A stretch of 64,000 nt of DNA from Gamsiella multidivaricata (lineage: Eukaryota > Mortierellomycota > Mortierellomycetes > Mortierellales > Mortierellaceae): positions 17,643 through 81,642 of the forward strand of contig NW_026251830.1 of the NCBI RefSeq assembly GCF_025024155.1, written 5' to 3'. The notes below the pieces were generated by a model that made no database searches, was not told where the DNA came from, and saw only the letters and a list, made by a program, of their open reading frames with translations. The position numbers were made by a program, and so were the translations under genes. Shown here in pieces: positions 12,257 to 23,025 of the stretch. Each line of letters starts with the position of its first letter. Positions within the stretch are counted from its first letter, which is position 1.

Positions 12257-14728
12257 ATGTCTCAACCTCAGAACCTGCGCGTTATCATCATCGGAGGTGG
12301 CCTGGCTGGCTTAGTGATGGGCATCATGCTCGACCGGGCCGGGATCGACTACCACATTCTTGAACAGGCCTCGAGGCTGCGACCCCTCGGCACCTCGATC
12401 TCCCTTCACCCAGTCATCGTGGATATCATGGATCAACTGGGCTTGCTCGAGGGCATGAGAAAGATGTCAAAACCCCTCCGGGGGATCACTGTCCTCTCCG
12501 CAAATGGACGGAAAAAGGGCCGCATTGATGCCCGAAGCAACAAGCGAAAGTAAGTTACCATGTACCCATTTCAGGCAACTAGGATCAGGAAAAATAAAAA
12601 TAAAAAAAGGTTTGCATGCTAATCAATGATCTTTGCGGCGCCTTTTTTCAGGAACGGACACCAAGCGATGGTGATGAGCAGGTAAATACATCAAAGAAAG
12701 GGGTTTTTTTCTGTCTAGTGCTCTTGACCCAGCTGAATGGGTTCCCCAGGTCTCTAACCATGCCGTGTCCATCTACGTCGTACCCTATCGCCTCTGCTTC
12801 CGTTACAACTTGACTCAAACCAAACCCTAGACCGGATCTACACGAATTTCTGCTGTCGAAGATCCCAGCCGGGAAGCTGACGACCGGCAAGCGCGTCATA
12901 GATATTAGCGAGACCCAATCAGATGTGACGGTGACCTGTATGGATGAGACCACCTACGCCGGTCATCTAGTTGTTGGTGCCGACGGCGCCTACAGTGCCA
13001 CTCGCCAGATCATCTACCAGAGGCTGACCGATCAGGGGCTCCTCCCCGAGTCAGATAAGATGCCGCTGCACTTTGACAAGCAGTGCGTTGTCGGTAACGT
13101 GTTTCGTTTCGTTTCGCTTCGATTTGTTTGTTCACGTATGACCCTGAATTGCTCTTGTTATGCGATGCACTGATGCTGGTGTGGTATTTTTGCCGATCAT
13201 TTTTAGGAATGACATGTCCCTTGGACCCCGCAAAGTATCCGGTCCTCCAGGATGAGTCGTGTGAGGTCAAGGTGCTCCTTGGCAAGGACCAGCACACGTC
13301 TGTAAGTGAGCTTTGCCTCCCTCATCGTTTAGTGAACTTTCTTTTGCACGTCCTACTTGTTCCCCAGACCTGTAATCGGATGTGCTTAAAACAGTCCATT
13401 ACGCACATTATATCATTGTGTTTGTGCGGTGCATTTGTTTCTTCTCGGGGATCCACCCAACGGCTTTTTTTGTGTCATTTTGTCTGACAAAAAAGAAAAG
13501 AAATCCCCTCGTTGCTCAGACGTACGCCGACTCGTCTGACATGCTGAGCAGGAGCTGAGGTGCCATGTTCCGGCCAAGAAGTCATCGCAATAGTGGCATG
13601 GGTTTTGTGCCAGCATCCATAACTGCAAACACAGCAACACATATCAATCCAGTAGAACTCAACCTTAACCATAAGAATCACCGCACCTCATTCTTTAACA
13701 AAAAAAACCTTTTGTTTGTTTGTTTACTTGTTGTTTGTGTACGTCTCCCATAGATGTGGATCCTTCCTTTGCAGGGCAATAGGATGGCCTGGTGTGTCGG
13801 AGGTCCTGATCCTCATCTCATCCACAATGACGAGGACCATGATAGCGATGGTAGCCACAGCTCCCGAGGTCGCGATTGGTACCCTGAGACAGCGGTCGAG
13901 ATCTGCGAGGACGTGCGTAACTTCAAGTGTCCCTATGGAGGATCGGTCATGGATCTGATTGAGGCCACGCCCAAGGGACTAGTGTCGAAGGTGCTGCTTG
14001 AAGAAAAAATGTACCGTACCTGGTACAATGGACGCGTTGTGTTAGTTGGCGATGGTAAGCACAATAATGGTTTTGGGAGCGCTACTCGCGGGATGTATGC
14101 GTCATTGTACTATGTGCATTTGGTACTCACAGCTCTTATTTCTCCCGTTTTCTTTTCTGCCCATCCTTGCCGTGTCATAGCCTGCCACAAGGTATGTTTA
14201 TATTTCCTTTTTTTTTTATTGTAATTTGAAGACTACAATCGGTGAAAATCGGCAGCTTCCTAACCACTGCAAATGTACCTTGTTCATCATTAGATCGTCC
14301 CTTTCTTTGGCCAGGGTGCCTCTCAGGCAATTCTTGACTGCGCATGTCTTGTCAACATGCTCAACGAGCTGCAGTCTTTCGCGGTACAGGACCTGGCAAA
14401 CGTCTTCGAAAAGTATGTCGACATGCGATCCGAGACCGCCAGAGTTGCCTCGGACAGCTCCCGAGAGTTTGCCGACCTTATTTATGAACAGGTAAGAAGA
14501 CCTTTGATTCCACTGCCTTTGTGCCGTATTGTCATTCCAATCCGTGTTCCATGTTCATCTTTTTGTAAATTTTGTGAATAACAGGGTTTCAAGGCAGATA
14601 TGGCGAGGAATATCGTCCTTCGCTTCACGCCGGCCTGGCTCCTGCGAATGATCACTGGCAATGTCAATACGGATCGCCCCAGTCTGAACTTCTTGCCACC
14701 CCCGAAGAGTTCCTTTAACAAGCCCTAA
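12257..14728 (+). CDS. FAD-dependent monooxygenase, paralogue 2 (8 exons, 444 aa)
   Basis: It has the same enzyme fold and presumed role as the gene at 8605. Exons are 12257-12549, 12652-12681, 12831-13093, 13207-13301, 13754-14054, 14181-14191, 14294-14491 and 14585-14728; every junction keeps frame. Motifs are VIIIGGGLAGLVMG at the N-terminus, VVGADGAYSATRQ, MTCPLDPAKYP, and GDACHKIVPFFGQGASQA around the FAD ribityl site, with an Ala-Cys-His-Lys block encoded through an 11-nt exon. The C-terminal half (SREFADLIYEQ, NIVLRFTPAWLLRM) is typical of Mortierella-type homologues. It has more introns than its neighbour, so introns were lost or gained after duplication. It is intact. Confidence 0.85.
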
Positions 14729-15628
14729 ACATTCCTATACGTTCCTCTAATATCGCTCTCCGTCTTTTTTTACATCCAGCTGCACATAATCCATCGCATT
14801 TCTGTTCTTTCCTTTTCTTTTCTTTTGTTTCATTCAAAGTCCATCAAAGCATAGCATCCCTTTTTCTTAAAAAAAGGCACATAGACATTTTTTTACACAT
14901 GTAAACATAACATAGGGCGACAAGCACTTGCATCTGGTTTTTCTTTATTATGATTATTATTACTATTATTAAAATACATAATGCGAGATTCGAGCTTCTT
15001 GAGGTCGTTTGGCATCTTGGCTTGTCGTGAAGATCCATCACCACCTGATTTCAATACCTGTTAACCAGGAATGCGCCTGTGGTCCATAGTCCCAGTTGCT
15101 GTGTTCACTGCTCCTGGAGGGAGGTATCAATAGTGTCTTTTTTCGATGCTGCAGTATAGGATACAAATGATTTCGTAGAATGAAGGACCCAAAGAATGCG
15201 ATATTTCATATTTGTAGAGTGCAAAAGGCCGGTGATCATTCTGTAGTAAGGTGTATCATCACTATATGCCATATCGCACTAAAAGACATCCAGGCTCGCT
15301 GAGCGCAACGTACTATTAGATAAGAAAGCATCGCTGCGAGGGAAGAGTAGATCAATCGGTAGATCAATAAACGGCATCAAACTGTAAACTATGATCATCG
15401 GCTATACAATACGCCACAGCTCCGATTGCTCTCACTGCCCTCTTATGTCGGTTGCACAAAAAAGAAAAACATGGGGATCCAGTTATTTCCAAAGCGTTTA
15501 ATCTCCGCCCGGGGCCTTTTGAATTTCCCAGGAAGAGGACGCCCACATGCCGGTTCATTCGATTTATTGTCGCAACACATGCTACTTGCAGCCCGCATCA
15601 AATTTATGTTTATTAGGAGAGAGCCTGT
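14729..15628. other. Convergent intergenic region
   Basis: It lies between the 3' ends of the FAD monooxygenase and the membrane-protein gene. It includes TTTTCTTTT tracts at 14805-14830 and an AT-rich stretch at 14940-14980. No gene is seen. Confidence 0.4.
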
Positions 15629-16753
15629 CTAACATGTACAGAGTCGAGAAGCGGAGAAACAGGGATTGGTGCATTTGCTTCTCGCAAATCCACAGTCGAC
15701 CTTGCACGAAAAGTTGTCTCCACACTTGTTCTCGCAGGCATTCTCCTCGGCCGTGCATCCATCCAAGCATTTGGAAAACTTGGTGCTGCAGTTGCGCATA
15801 CATGTTGCTGCATCAGGAGTCGGTGAGGGTGGGGGCTGTGTCGCTGTCGAGATCGAGATTGAGGCTGAGCTCGAGGTCGTTGTTGGGGTTGCTGTTGCGC
15901 CGCTACTGCTGCTGGTGCTGCTAGAGAGGCTAGGTTTAGCGGTGGATGCGGTCTTGGGTCCAAAAGTGAATGTAGAGTTATCGGTCTCGCTTTGGTCCTT
16001 GTTCTTGACGACCACGCCCAATACAACACCGAGGATAATGGCGATAAGGACGACACAGATGCAGCATCCCCAGAACGCTCGGCGACGCTTCTGGCCCGGA
16101 GATTTCACGTAAGCGATGGCATTGGTGCTGGTCGTGGAAGCATAGACGGTATCGACGGCAGGTTTACCATTGTTGGTCGTAGGCGATGAGCCGGTAATGT
16201 TGGGACCATAGTTTACGGCTTGGAATTGTTCAGGGTGGTGGAGTGAGGGCGTGATCGCTGTTATAGGATTGGTGAGCGTGGTGCTGGATTGCAATAGCGT
16301 CGTTGAGGGCACTGGATATGGCTGTAAAGTTGAAGGGGGTCGAACATATGGTTGCTGGTAGGACAGGGAGGCGATGTGTAGATTAGTGGTGCCGTCATTG
16401 GCTGGATATGGGTATGAGTATGGGCATGGTGTGTATGCTGGTGCTGGAACCAATGTGTTCGTGTCATAAGGTGTCTGGATGCTGGTTCTCATCTCTTGCA
16501 GAAGTTCCTGCTGCTGCTGTCTTGGACAGAATTCGGCATAGGCATCTTCATTTGCGGATGGGAAGACGGCCGTTGTGTGGGGTCCACGGCTATCGGTACT
16601 CGTGGTGTGAGGAGACCGGCCATTGGGGCCTGTTGTATGCGGGAGCCGCCCATCTGTGGATTCTGCCGAGAAGGACTCGTAGCAGATGGGACTGAGAGTA
16701 TGTGGGTTGCCGCGGGGCGTTTGTGAGGGTGAGGAGTGCGAAGAGTAGTCCAT
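15629..16753 (-). CDS. Single-pass membrane protein with Cys-repeat C-terminal domain (374 aa)
   Basis: The start was chosen at 16753 (MDYSSHSS), because upstream in-frame codons up to 16909 give an unlikely leader. The N-terminal 210 residues are Pro/Ser/Thr-rich with a short repeat of the PHTT type (LPHTT, SPHTT, GPHTT). A basic stop-transfer (KRRR) precedes one membrane segment (CICVVLIAIILGVVLGVVV). A Ser/Thr-rich stalk follows, then a cysteine-rich module of about 56 residues in which CxxxC pairs recur every 5-6 residues, ending CTC. The orientation suggests a cytoplasmic disordered tail and an extracellular disulfide-rich head, as in a wall or surface sensor. No family is recognised. 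A decayed paralogue is at 31380-31877. Confidence 0.75.
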   Translation of the reverse strand: MDYSSHSSPSQTPRGNPHTLSPICYESFSAESTDGRLPHTTGPNGRSPHTTSTDSRGPHTTAVFPSANEDAYAEFCPRQQQQELLQEMRTSIQTPYDTNTLVPAPAYTPCPYSYPYPANDGTTNLHIASLSYQQPYVRPPSTLQPYPVPSTTLLQSSTTLTNPITAITPSLHHPEQFQAVNYGPNITGSSPTTNNGKPAVDTVYASTTSTNAIAYVKSPGQKRRRAFWGCCICVVLIAIILGVVLGVVVKNKDQSETDNSTFTFGPKTASTAKPSLSSSTSSSSGATATPTTTSSSASISISTATQPPPSPTPDAATCMRNCSTKFSKCLDGCTAEENACENKCGDNFSCKVDCGFARSKCTNPCFSASRLCTC

Positions 16754-18903
16754 GTCGCCGAAGTGAAGAAGTTCAAAGGAAATGGAAGTATGAGTGATCG
16801 TAGGTAGGAAAAGAAAGAGTGTTTTCTCAGTGAGATAAATAAAAAGATCAGCCAAAGATATTTGCTGGCTTTCTTTGATGATTACCGCAAGAAAGCAAGG
16901 CTCACTCACTCAATGTTCATCAATGCTCATAAGGTATGAGCCTTCGATGGTTACCGCAGCTGAACGCCGCCCCCATGCCCTCGCGCCCTCTTTCTTCTTT
17001 ATTTGCTAGTTCTGATGGGTTTCGAAGCGCACACGCGATACCATTCCCTCTCGACATGGATTGAAACGAGCAGCATGCGTGTCGACTTCAAGCACTCTGC
17101 ACCCCACATTGTAGGCAATCCTTGACGCGCTCTTTGTAACTATAGCAAAAGGGGACGTGTCGTAAATATCCTTATTTCTTATTGAGCTCAACTCAGCGAG
17201 CAGACAATCTCAGGCACACAATCACCAAGACGCGTCCTCTTTGTCATCCAGCGCCTTTGCAAGCAAAACAGAATAATGGCTCAGCGAATGCTCGTATCGT
17301 GAAAGTCGTGGCATAAATCGTGTTAGAAGTTGTAAGGAATAGCAGGTCAGCGCGTTTGCTCAGGTCTGTCGAACGGTTGCTTGCGCTGCTATGATCATAA
17401 AAGAGATACTGTCGCCGTAGTCGTGAGTACTTTTCATTTGGGCGCAACCAATGATACAAATACACTCCACGATATCTTTCGTTGTCGTGCTGCAGCTACT
17501 TTAATTCCCTCATTTCATCATCTTGTCCTCTCATCACATTACCAGTATTCATTTTGAGGGCTTTCAATCCTGACAGCAGATATGGATTTATTTTATAATG
17601 TAGTGCTTATTCAACCGGTCCTATCGATCCTGCCGTCCTTCAGTCATAGTGACACATTGCTGCTTGGCTGCTTGCTTGTTCGTTTACTGGCCCACTTGAC
17701 CGGTTGTAAAACTCTTCGGCAGTTTAGGTCGTTACACCTGGATTTTCAGGGCGCACAACATGGAGGTGGTCAGGCACCGTGTCCCACATATCGTTTTTTT
17801 TGTTGCAGTTGTGAAGAGGATGATTGTACTAAGTACTCAATGCTGCAATGACTACTTCTGACACTGCTCCCGCGCAGGTTTGCAGTTCACCCTTTGCAAT
17901 TTCATCAATACTTGACGTGCTTTCATCTGGTTCGCCCTAATTTCTCGTTGCCATTGATTGAAAGACTCATCGGCTTCCTACTGGTACACATGAGCTCTGT
18001 CATACGCGCGTTATTATTTTGAATTGTCGATCACTATGCTCTTTCTTCCAGTTTAAATGCGCTTCATCTTGTCTTCGCATGGCGAAGCCGACCCACTATC
18101 GCTGGACCACACGAGTTTTTATTGGGTCTTCATAACCTTTTCGAGTACCTGAACTCTAGCTTCTTTAATGCTTTTGGTCATAATCTGCTGTCCACTAGCC
18201 TCATATTTCGCTCTTGACTTTCGAGTCCTTGTAAGCAGTATACGCCTTATTGGATGCAAAGCTGGACAAAGGCGGATTACAGAAGGGAGTGGAATGCGAG
18301 AAGGAGCAAAAGACGGTGAAAGAGGAGAGGGCGGAAAGGAAGAGGAGGTAACCGGTTGTCCTTAAACTGCGGTCTATTCCACGACTGTAGAATTGTGCTG
18401 TGCTATATTGACATTGGTTGCGCATGATGAAATGGTTGTCGCCTTTACGAATCCAATGAGGACAGAGAGTGTGGAGTATGGAGGCTGTTTAGAAATAATG
18501 GGGCTACTTCAGCACTAGAATAGAAGACGGAGGGGATGAAGATGCGGAGGGTGGCTGCAACGATTAGGGGACTTCAAACTTTGACATTCGAAAATCAAAC
18601 GCGTACTCATTAGTCAAACATGCAGCACACAAACGCGCCATATAACCCGCCCTTTCAAACCTCGTCACTATGGCAGATTTCATTTGCCTCTGCGGCGCAT
18701 TTGCCCACAAATAGTATGCGCGTGCTCTTCTGATTTTTCAGCTTTGCGATTGCATCCTCTGTTACTTCATCGTCATCGCTGAGGATCGTGAGAATGATGA
18801 GCTGCTCCAGGTCGGATAGTAGCTGTTAGTGTTCTAACTTGAATGGCATGGGGATCGGGTTGATAGTTGACTTCGCTCGTCTTGATTGTGCCCATCATTT
18901 TTA
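16754..18903. other. Gene-poor stretch before the repeat-rich block
   Basis: About 2.1 kb, starting with the probable promoter of the 16753 gene. The remaining ORFs (under 90 codons) show no recognisable domain. The motif cacaaacgcgcca occurs near 18628 and again near 19111, a possible sign of old repeat material. Nothing else is supported. Confidence 0.4.
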
Positions 18904-18920
18904 GCTCCCGAGGTGATGTG

Positions 18921-19073
18921 TTTTTTTTTTTTTATTGACGCCAGATCCCCCCAGACGCGCAGGCGTGCCACAGGCTGCATTGTCCAAGCCTCGGCTTGGA
19001 CTGCCAGCCGGCCGATAGTTACCGAAAGATAGCTAACAAAAGGCCCCCACTAAACTAATGTAAAATGAGGGAC
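18921..19073 (-). mobile_element. 5'-truncated LINE 3' end (153 bp) with target-site duplication
   Basis: A run of T at 18921-18934 (poly-A on the minus strand) is followed by sequence matching the last 130 or so bases of the LINE at 23026-25600, including the stem-loop tccaagcc/ggcttgga. It is flanked by direct repeats gctcccgaggtgatgtg at 18904-18920 and 19074-19090. This is a minus-strand insertion made by target-primed reverse transcription that copied only the 3' end. Confidence 0.9.
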
Positions 19074-19090
19074 GCTCCCGAGGTGATGTG

Positions 19091-19445
19091 TTTTGCAAAC
19101 GCGTTTTGGTCACAAACGCGCCACGTGCCCACAAAAAATTTATTACGCGCCGCAAAATGTCAGGGTTTGAAACCCCCTAATAGAGCCAAAAGGGTTGGAG
19201 AGCACGACGCGCAAATGCTCACTTATATTGGCCTGTGCGTGACCTTGCAGTTGAAGAATGTGTTGAGATACAGACTCTGGTGAACATACGACTACGGTAT
19301 ATGTCTACTGGTTAGAATTCAGAATAGGTTGGATGTTCATGCACGCCATTTTTGCATGTTGAACTTACAAATTTTAAAAGAAGGCTCCGACCCCCTATGA
19401 TTATGTTGATGGCATGAACTTGGCAGGCCGGCACTGGTTCTGGAT
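19091..19445. other. Short intergenic stretch downstream of the composite nuclease gene
   Basis: It probably holds the 3' end of the nuclease gene and old repeat material. An alternative reading of the zinc-ribbon exon continues past the stop at 19448-19446 in another frame, but I see no supported exon here. Confidence 0.35.
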
Positions 19446-22400
19446 CTACAACAGACACACGGTGGCAATGTTCTCAGAACCGACAATATCGCGATCAAAG
19501 TACATTTGACAGCTTCGGCAGTACTTTGACCGCCTCTTGTCGGACTCCAAGAATGCCATACACTGGTCACGAGGGCATCGAGCACTGGCGTAGTACTCGT
19601 GCACCCCGACCATAGTGTGTCCCATAGCCTTTGCCTATCAGCAGCGTCAAGGAACAAATAAACAGATGAGAAAAAGTTGCAGTGCGGATGAGAGATGGTA
19701 TACCGCCCTTTTTTTTTTTCTTCTTACCTTGCCGACAAATTTTTTCTCGAGTGCGCTATGCTTGCTTGGCAGGCCAGTTTGCGAATCAAAAGAGCCCAAT
19801 CTTATCGCAAACACCACTTTTACACCATCCTGCGAGCTCAGCGGCTGGCCAACAAAGTCCTTGCTAACGGCAAGGTCAAGCAAGGCCGCAGCTGCGTAGT
19901 CATACATTGCCTGTTGAGCCTTTTGAAGATCCCAGCGCTTCCTTAGCATCCACTGACTGTTGTAAAAGCTAAAAAGGTGGACTCTCGTGGTGGGCGCGGC
20001 GGTGCCATCCGTGCCAGACGCCTCCAGATATTCCTCGATCTTCTCCGCGGCAAATGAGGGCAGTCTTGCCTCAAGAACATCAATGTGTGCTGCGGCTTTC
20101 TGCTTTTCTAGGGGACGCTTGAAGAGCATGTAAGGCCTGTAGAGGAATGCCCTGCGGATTCGTAAAGATTCTCTTTTCGTAGGTAAGGCGGGGTCAATTC
20201 TTGTCGCTGTCATTGTGTAAACCTCACCCGGGTCAATACCGATGACCACAGTATCGCCAGGTGGACAAGTACCAGGAGAGTTGAAGCGCACCTCCACCTT
20301 TTTTAGAATCTTTGAACTTCGCTTCCAGTTAATGGTGTTGCGTGTGACATCGATCGTATCTGCGCCCGACGTTGGACCAGATGAGGCTTGTGAGCTGGAT
20401 GAGGACGAAGCAGCCGTAGTAGGGTCTGCGGGTGGCAGTTGGTGTATCGGCAGTCTCTGCCGCTTTGAACTTTCTGGCGTCGAAGATGGGAGCGTGATGC
20501 ATTTCTCCTTGGCGGGTCCTGCCGCTGCTGCGACCGGATCTGTGCCAGTTTCGTCCCCTCCACTTTCAAGAAACGCGTCGTCGAGGTCATAGTCACCGTC
20601 AACATCGTGGAACAGGGTCAAATCCTCGTCGCCATCGCCCCTGATGCTTTGACGGGGTGCTCGGCGTCGCGCTGTCGTTGTGTCATGCGCAAGAAGATGC
20701 AACACCAGTCCGTTCGTGCAGATGATGTCCCGAAGCTTGAACCTTGTGTGGTGCTGTCTGTCACTCTGAAGCGAAACCTTCCTGTAATACCCGTCAAAGC
20801 GCGTCGCCGGGTCCAGTCTGTATAGCAGCTTCTCGATGAGGATCCCTTCCTTGCCGACGATCTTGGCTTCCGCAGTGTGGGCTGCTATATCGCTCAGCAA
20901 TCGGACTATAATCGGCCGTGTCTTATCGCCTGTATAGAATAAATGGACAAGGTCTGCCTCTGATAAGAACACGAAGCCAGCTGCAAACTTTGCCTTGACA
21001 AAGTGTGCAAACATGCGCTTCTCGGTATTCTTTTCGAAGAAGTAGTCAATCGGATTGACAGCTTCGGGGCGCTCTTCGTTCTCGGAAAACTATTAAAGAA
21101 ATTTGAAGAGCTAATGGTCAACACTAGTGCTCCGAAAAGCAAGGAACATAACGGCTATATCTTGCACACTATCTAATATACCTTTGCCCCATAGTAATGG
21201 AATCGCACTGCATTGTAGACTGCCGCAACAGCAAGCCTCGAGACCGTCGAAGGGAACATCTCTGGTTCTTGTTGGCGAAAGGGGACAAATCCAGTGAGCG
21301 TTATGTACGCATCAAAGGCACGTCGGGCATGGGTGCCTGTTGGTTATGCTTGTGCTTGTGCCTGTGCTTGCGGTTGCGGGGCACCAGATACCAATGGCGT
21401 ATTTCGAGTGCTCATCCTGCGCGCAGGGGCAATCGATACTTGAATAGCCTGGGAACCTCGTCCTTCTTGACCGCTGCACAAGAGTATGTTGAGTGCAAAG
21501 TAGAAAGCCTTGCTGTCGAGGATGTCTGCAATGTCCTCCTTCCGCTGTGCCATATCTGTCGCTATGTCTTTAGAACTAACAAGCCGCGCGATATCCAGTG
21601 CAATGGCCTCGTACATATGTATCTGGATCGCGCTAAGGATCGTAACCGCTAAACGTAGCCTGTCTGAAAGGAGCTTGCTTTCTGCAACCGAGGTCTGATC
21701 CATTCGCTTTATGTTGGCCTGGATACTCCCCACAGTGAGTGCCTTGGTTATATGCAGCTTGCGGAGGCGACGGTCCGCTGCGGTTGCAGAAGTGGGCCTT
21801 GGGTTCGATGGGTCGGCGGAGCCCACTCCTTTCCGTTTCCTCGGCAGTGTCCCCTTCTTCTTCTTTTTCTTGCTCTTCTTCTTCACGACCGCCTTCTGAG
21901 CCTTGACGGGGGGTTTTGCTTTTGACTGCGGGCGACCGTGAGATACGGTAGTCGAGAAGTCAATTGATTGTCGTGGTAGGATCAATTTCTTGTCTGAAAA
22001 GATCGGCCGGAACTGGTTGCGCTTTGAGTTCCTCACAACGTAGAAGGGAACCGCACTAATAAGTACACGCATGTATCGCCATGCAAAAGGTGTTAGAGAA
22101 CGTGTTGTTTGTACAGCACGTGCGTGAATGAAGCGGTGTTGCACTTGAATTACCTTCTACTCGCATGCTGATATGCAGCGGCGGCAAATCGTTGCACCTT
22201 GACGTGCCAGAACTGCGGCAATGCAATGTTGAAATCAAAGCCGAGCATGTCCTCATCGGCGGCCTCATCTCCTGGCTGCAGTTGAAGCACTTTCTCCTTG
22301 AGATCCAAAAAAGTGTCTTCCGATGGCTTGAATCGAGACTGGTCCATAGTCTCGCGGGGTTTGATGGCTGCCATGAATCTGTAAGCACTGAGCATCTGGC

Positions 22401-22674
22401 GGATATCGGGCGACTGACGAAGAGCGTGGATGGTCTCCAGGTTGCGAATTATTCCAAGGCCGGGAATGTTCTCGGTATAGTCATTCTTGGACACGATGCC
22501 CAGCAATGTCACATAGTCTGCACTGGGAACCTGACGTGCATTGGTAACACTCTCCTTGGTGTACAACGCATAGGCCAGGCCGTGGAAGATCGGCCGCAAA
22601 ACCTTGGTGATCGACGGATATATCAATAGATCGGAATCGGCTGACACCACGAAGTGACCGGTTGCCATGGTCAG

Positions 22675-23006
22675 TGTAAGACTTGTGGGAGAGCGAGGAA
22701 CAACGAGGTGGAAACGAGGGGAGACGAGTGAACAAGGTGAGTCAACAAAGACGAATGTATGAAGACGATTGTTTATTGACTAGACTGTTGTGAGTATATG
22801 AACTGGGGTTCAACTACATAGTCTGTCCTTCCTTATATACATCAGACGAATAAAGGTCCTGATTAGTGATCCATGGTTCTAGACGTTTCGGTGCTGCCTT
22901 TGCTCATCTTTACATCATGGAGCTTTCTGTGATGAGGGCGACGTTGATCCTTTCTTAGACGCGTCTAGCGTCACATGACAATACCAATCAGAGCTAAACT
23001 CTGACA
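22675..23006 (-). mobile_element. Solo-LTR-like insertion inside the composite nuclease gene
   Basis: On the minus strand the 332-bp segment begins TGTCAGAG and ends CTTACA. It has a TATA-like tatataagg and an AATAAA-like signal in LTR order. Its ends match those of the element at 54972-55290. It splits XPG-I codons, and removing 333 bp restores ADTCIALTMATGHFVVSADS. The flanks share cactg, overlapping the TG and CA ends, so a clean 5-bp target duplication outside the termini is not seen. An intron is the alternative, but the donor (GTCAGA) is poor. Confidence 0.65.
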
Positions 23007-23025
23007 GTGCAATGCAGGTGTCGGC

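Noticed and set aside
16754..16909. Upstream in-frame extension of the CxxxC membrane protein
   Set aside because: It would add a hydrophobic leader not seen in the paralogue region and lies in probable leader sequence; the ATG at 16753 is preferred.
22675..23006. Ordinary intron in the composite nuclease gene
   Set aside because: Donor GTCAGA is weak, the segment has LTR-like ends and a TATA box, its ends match another element, and flanking cactg is duplicated. It cannot be fully excluded without transcripts.
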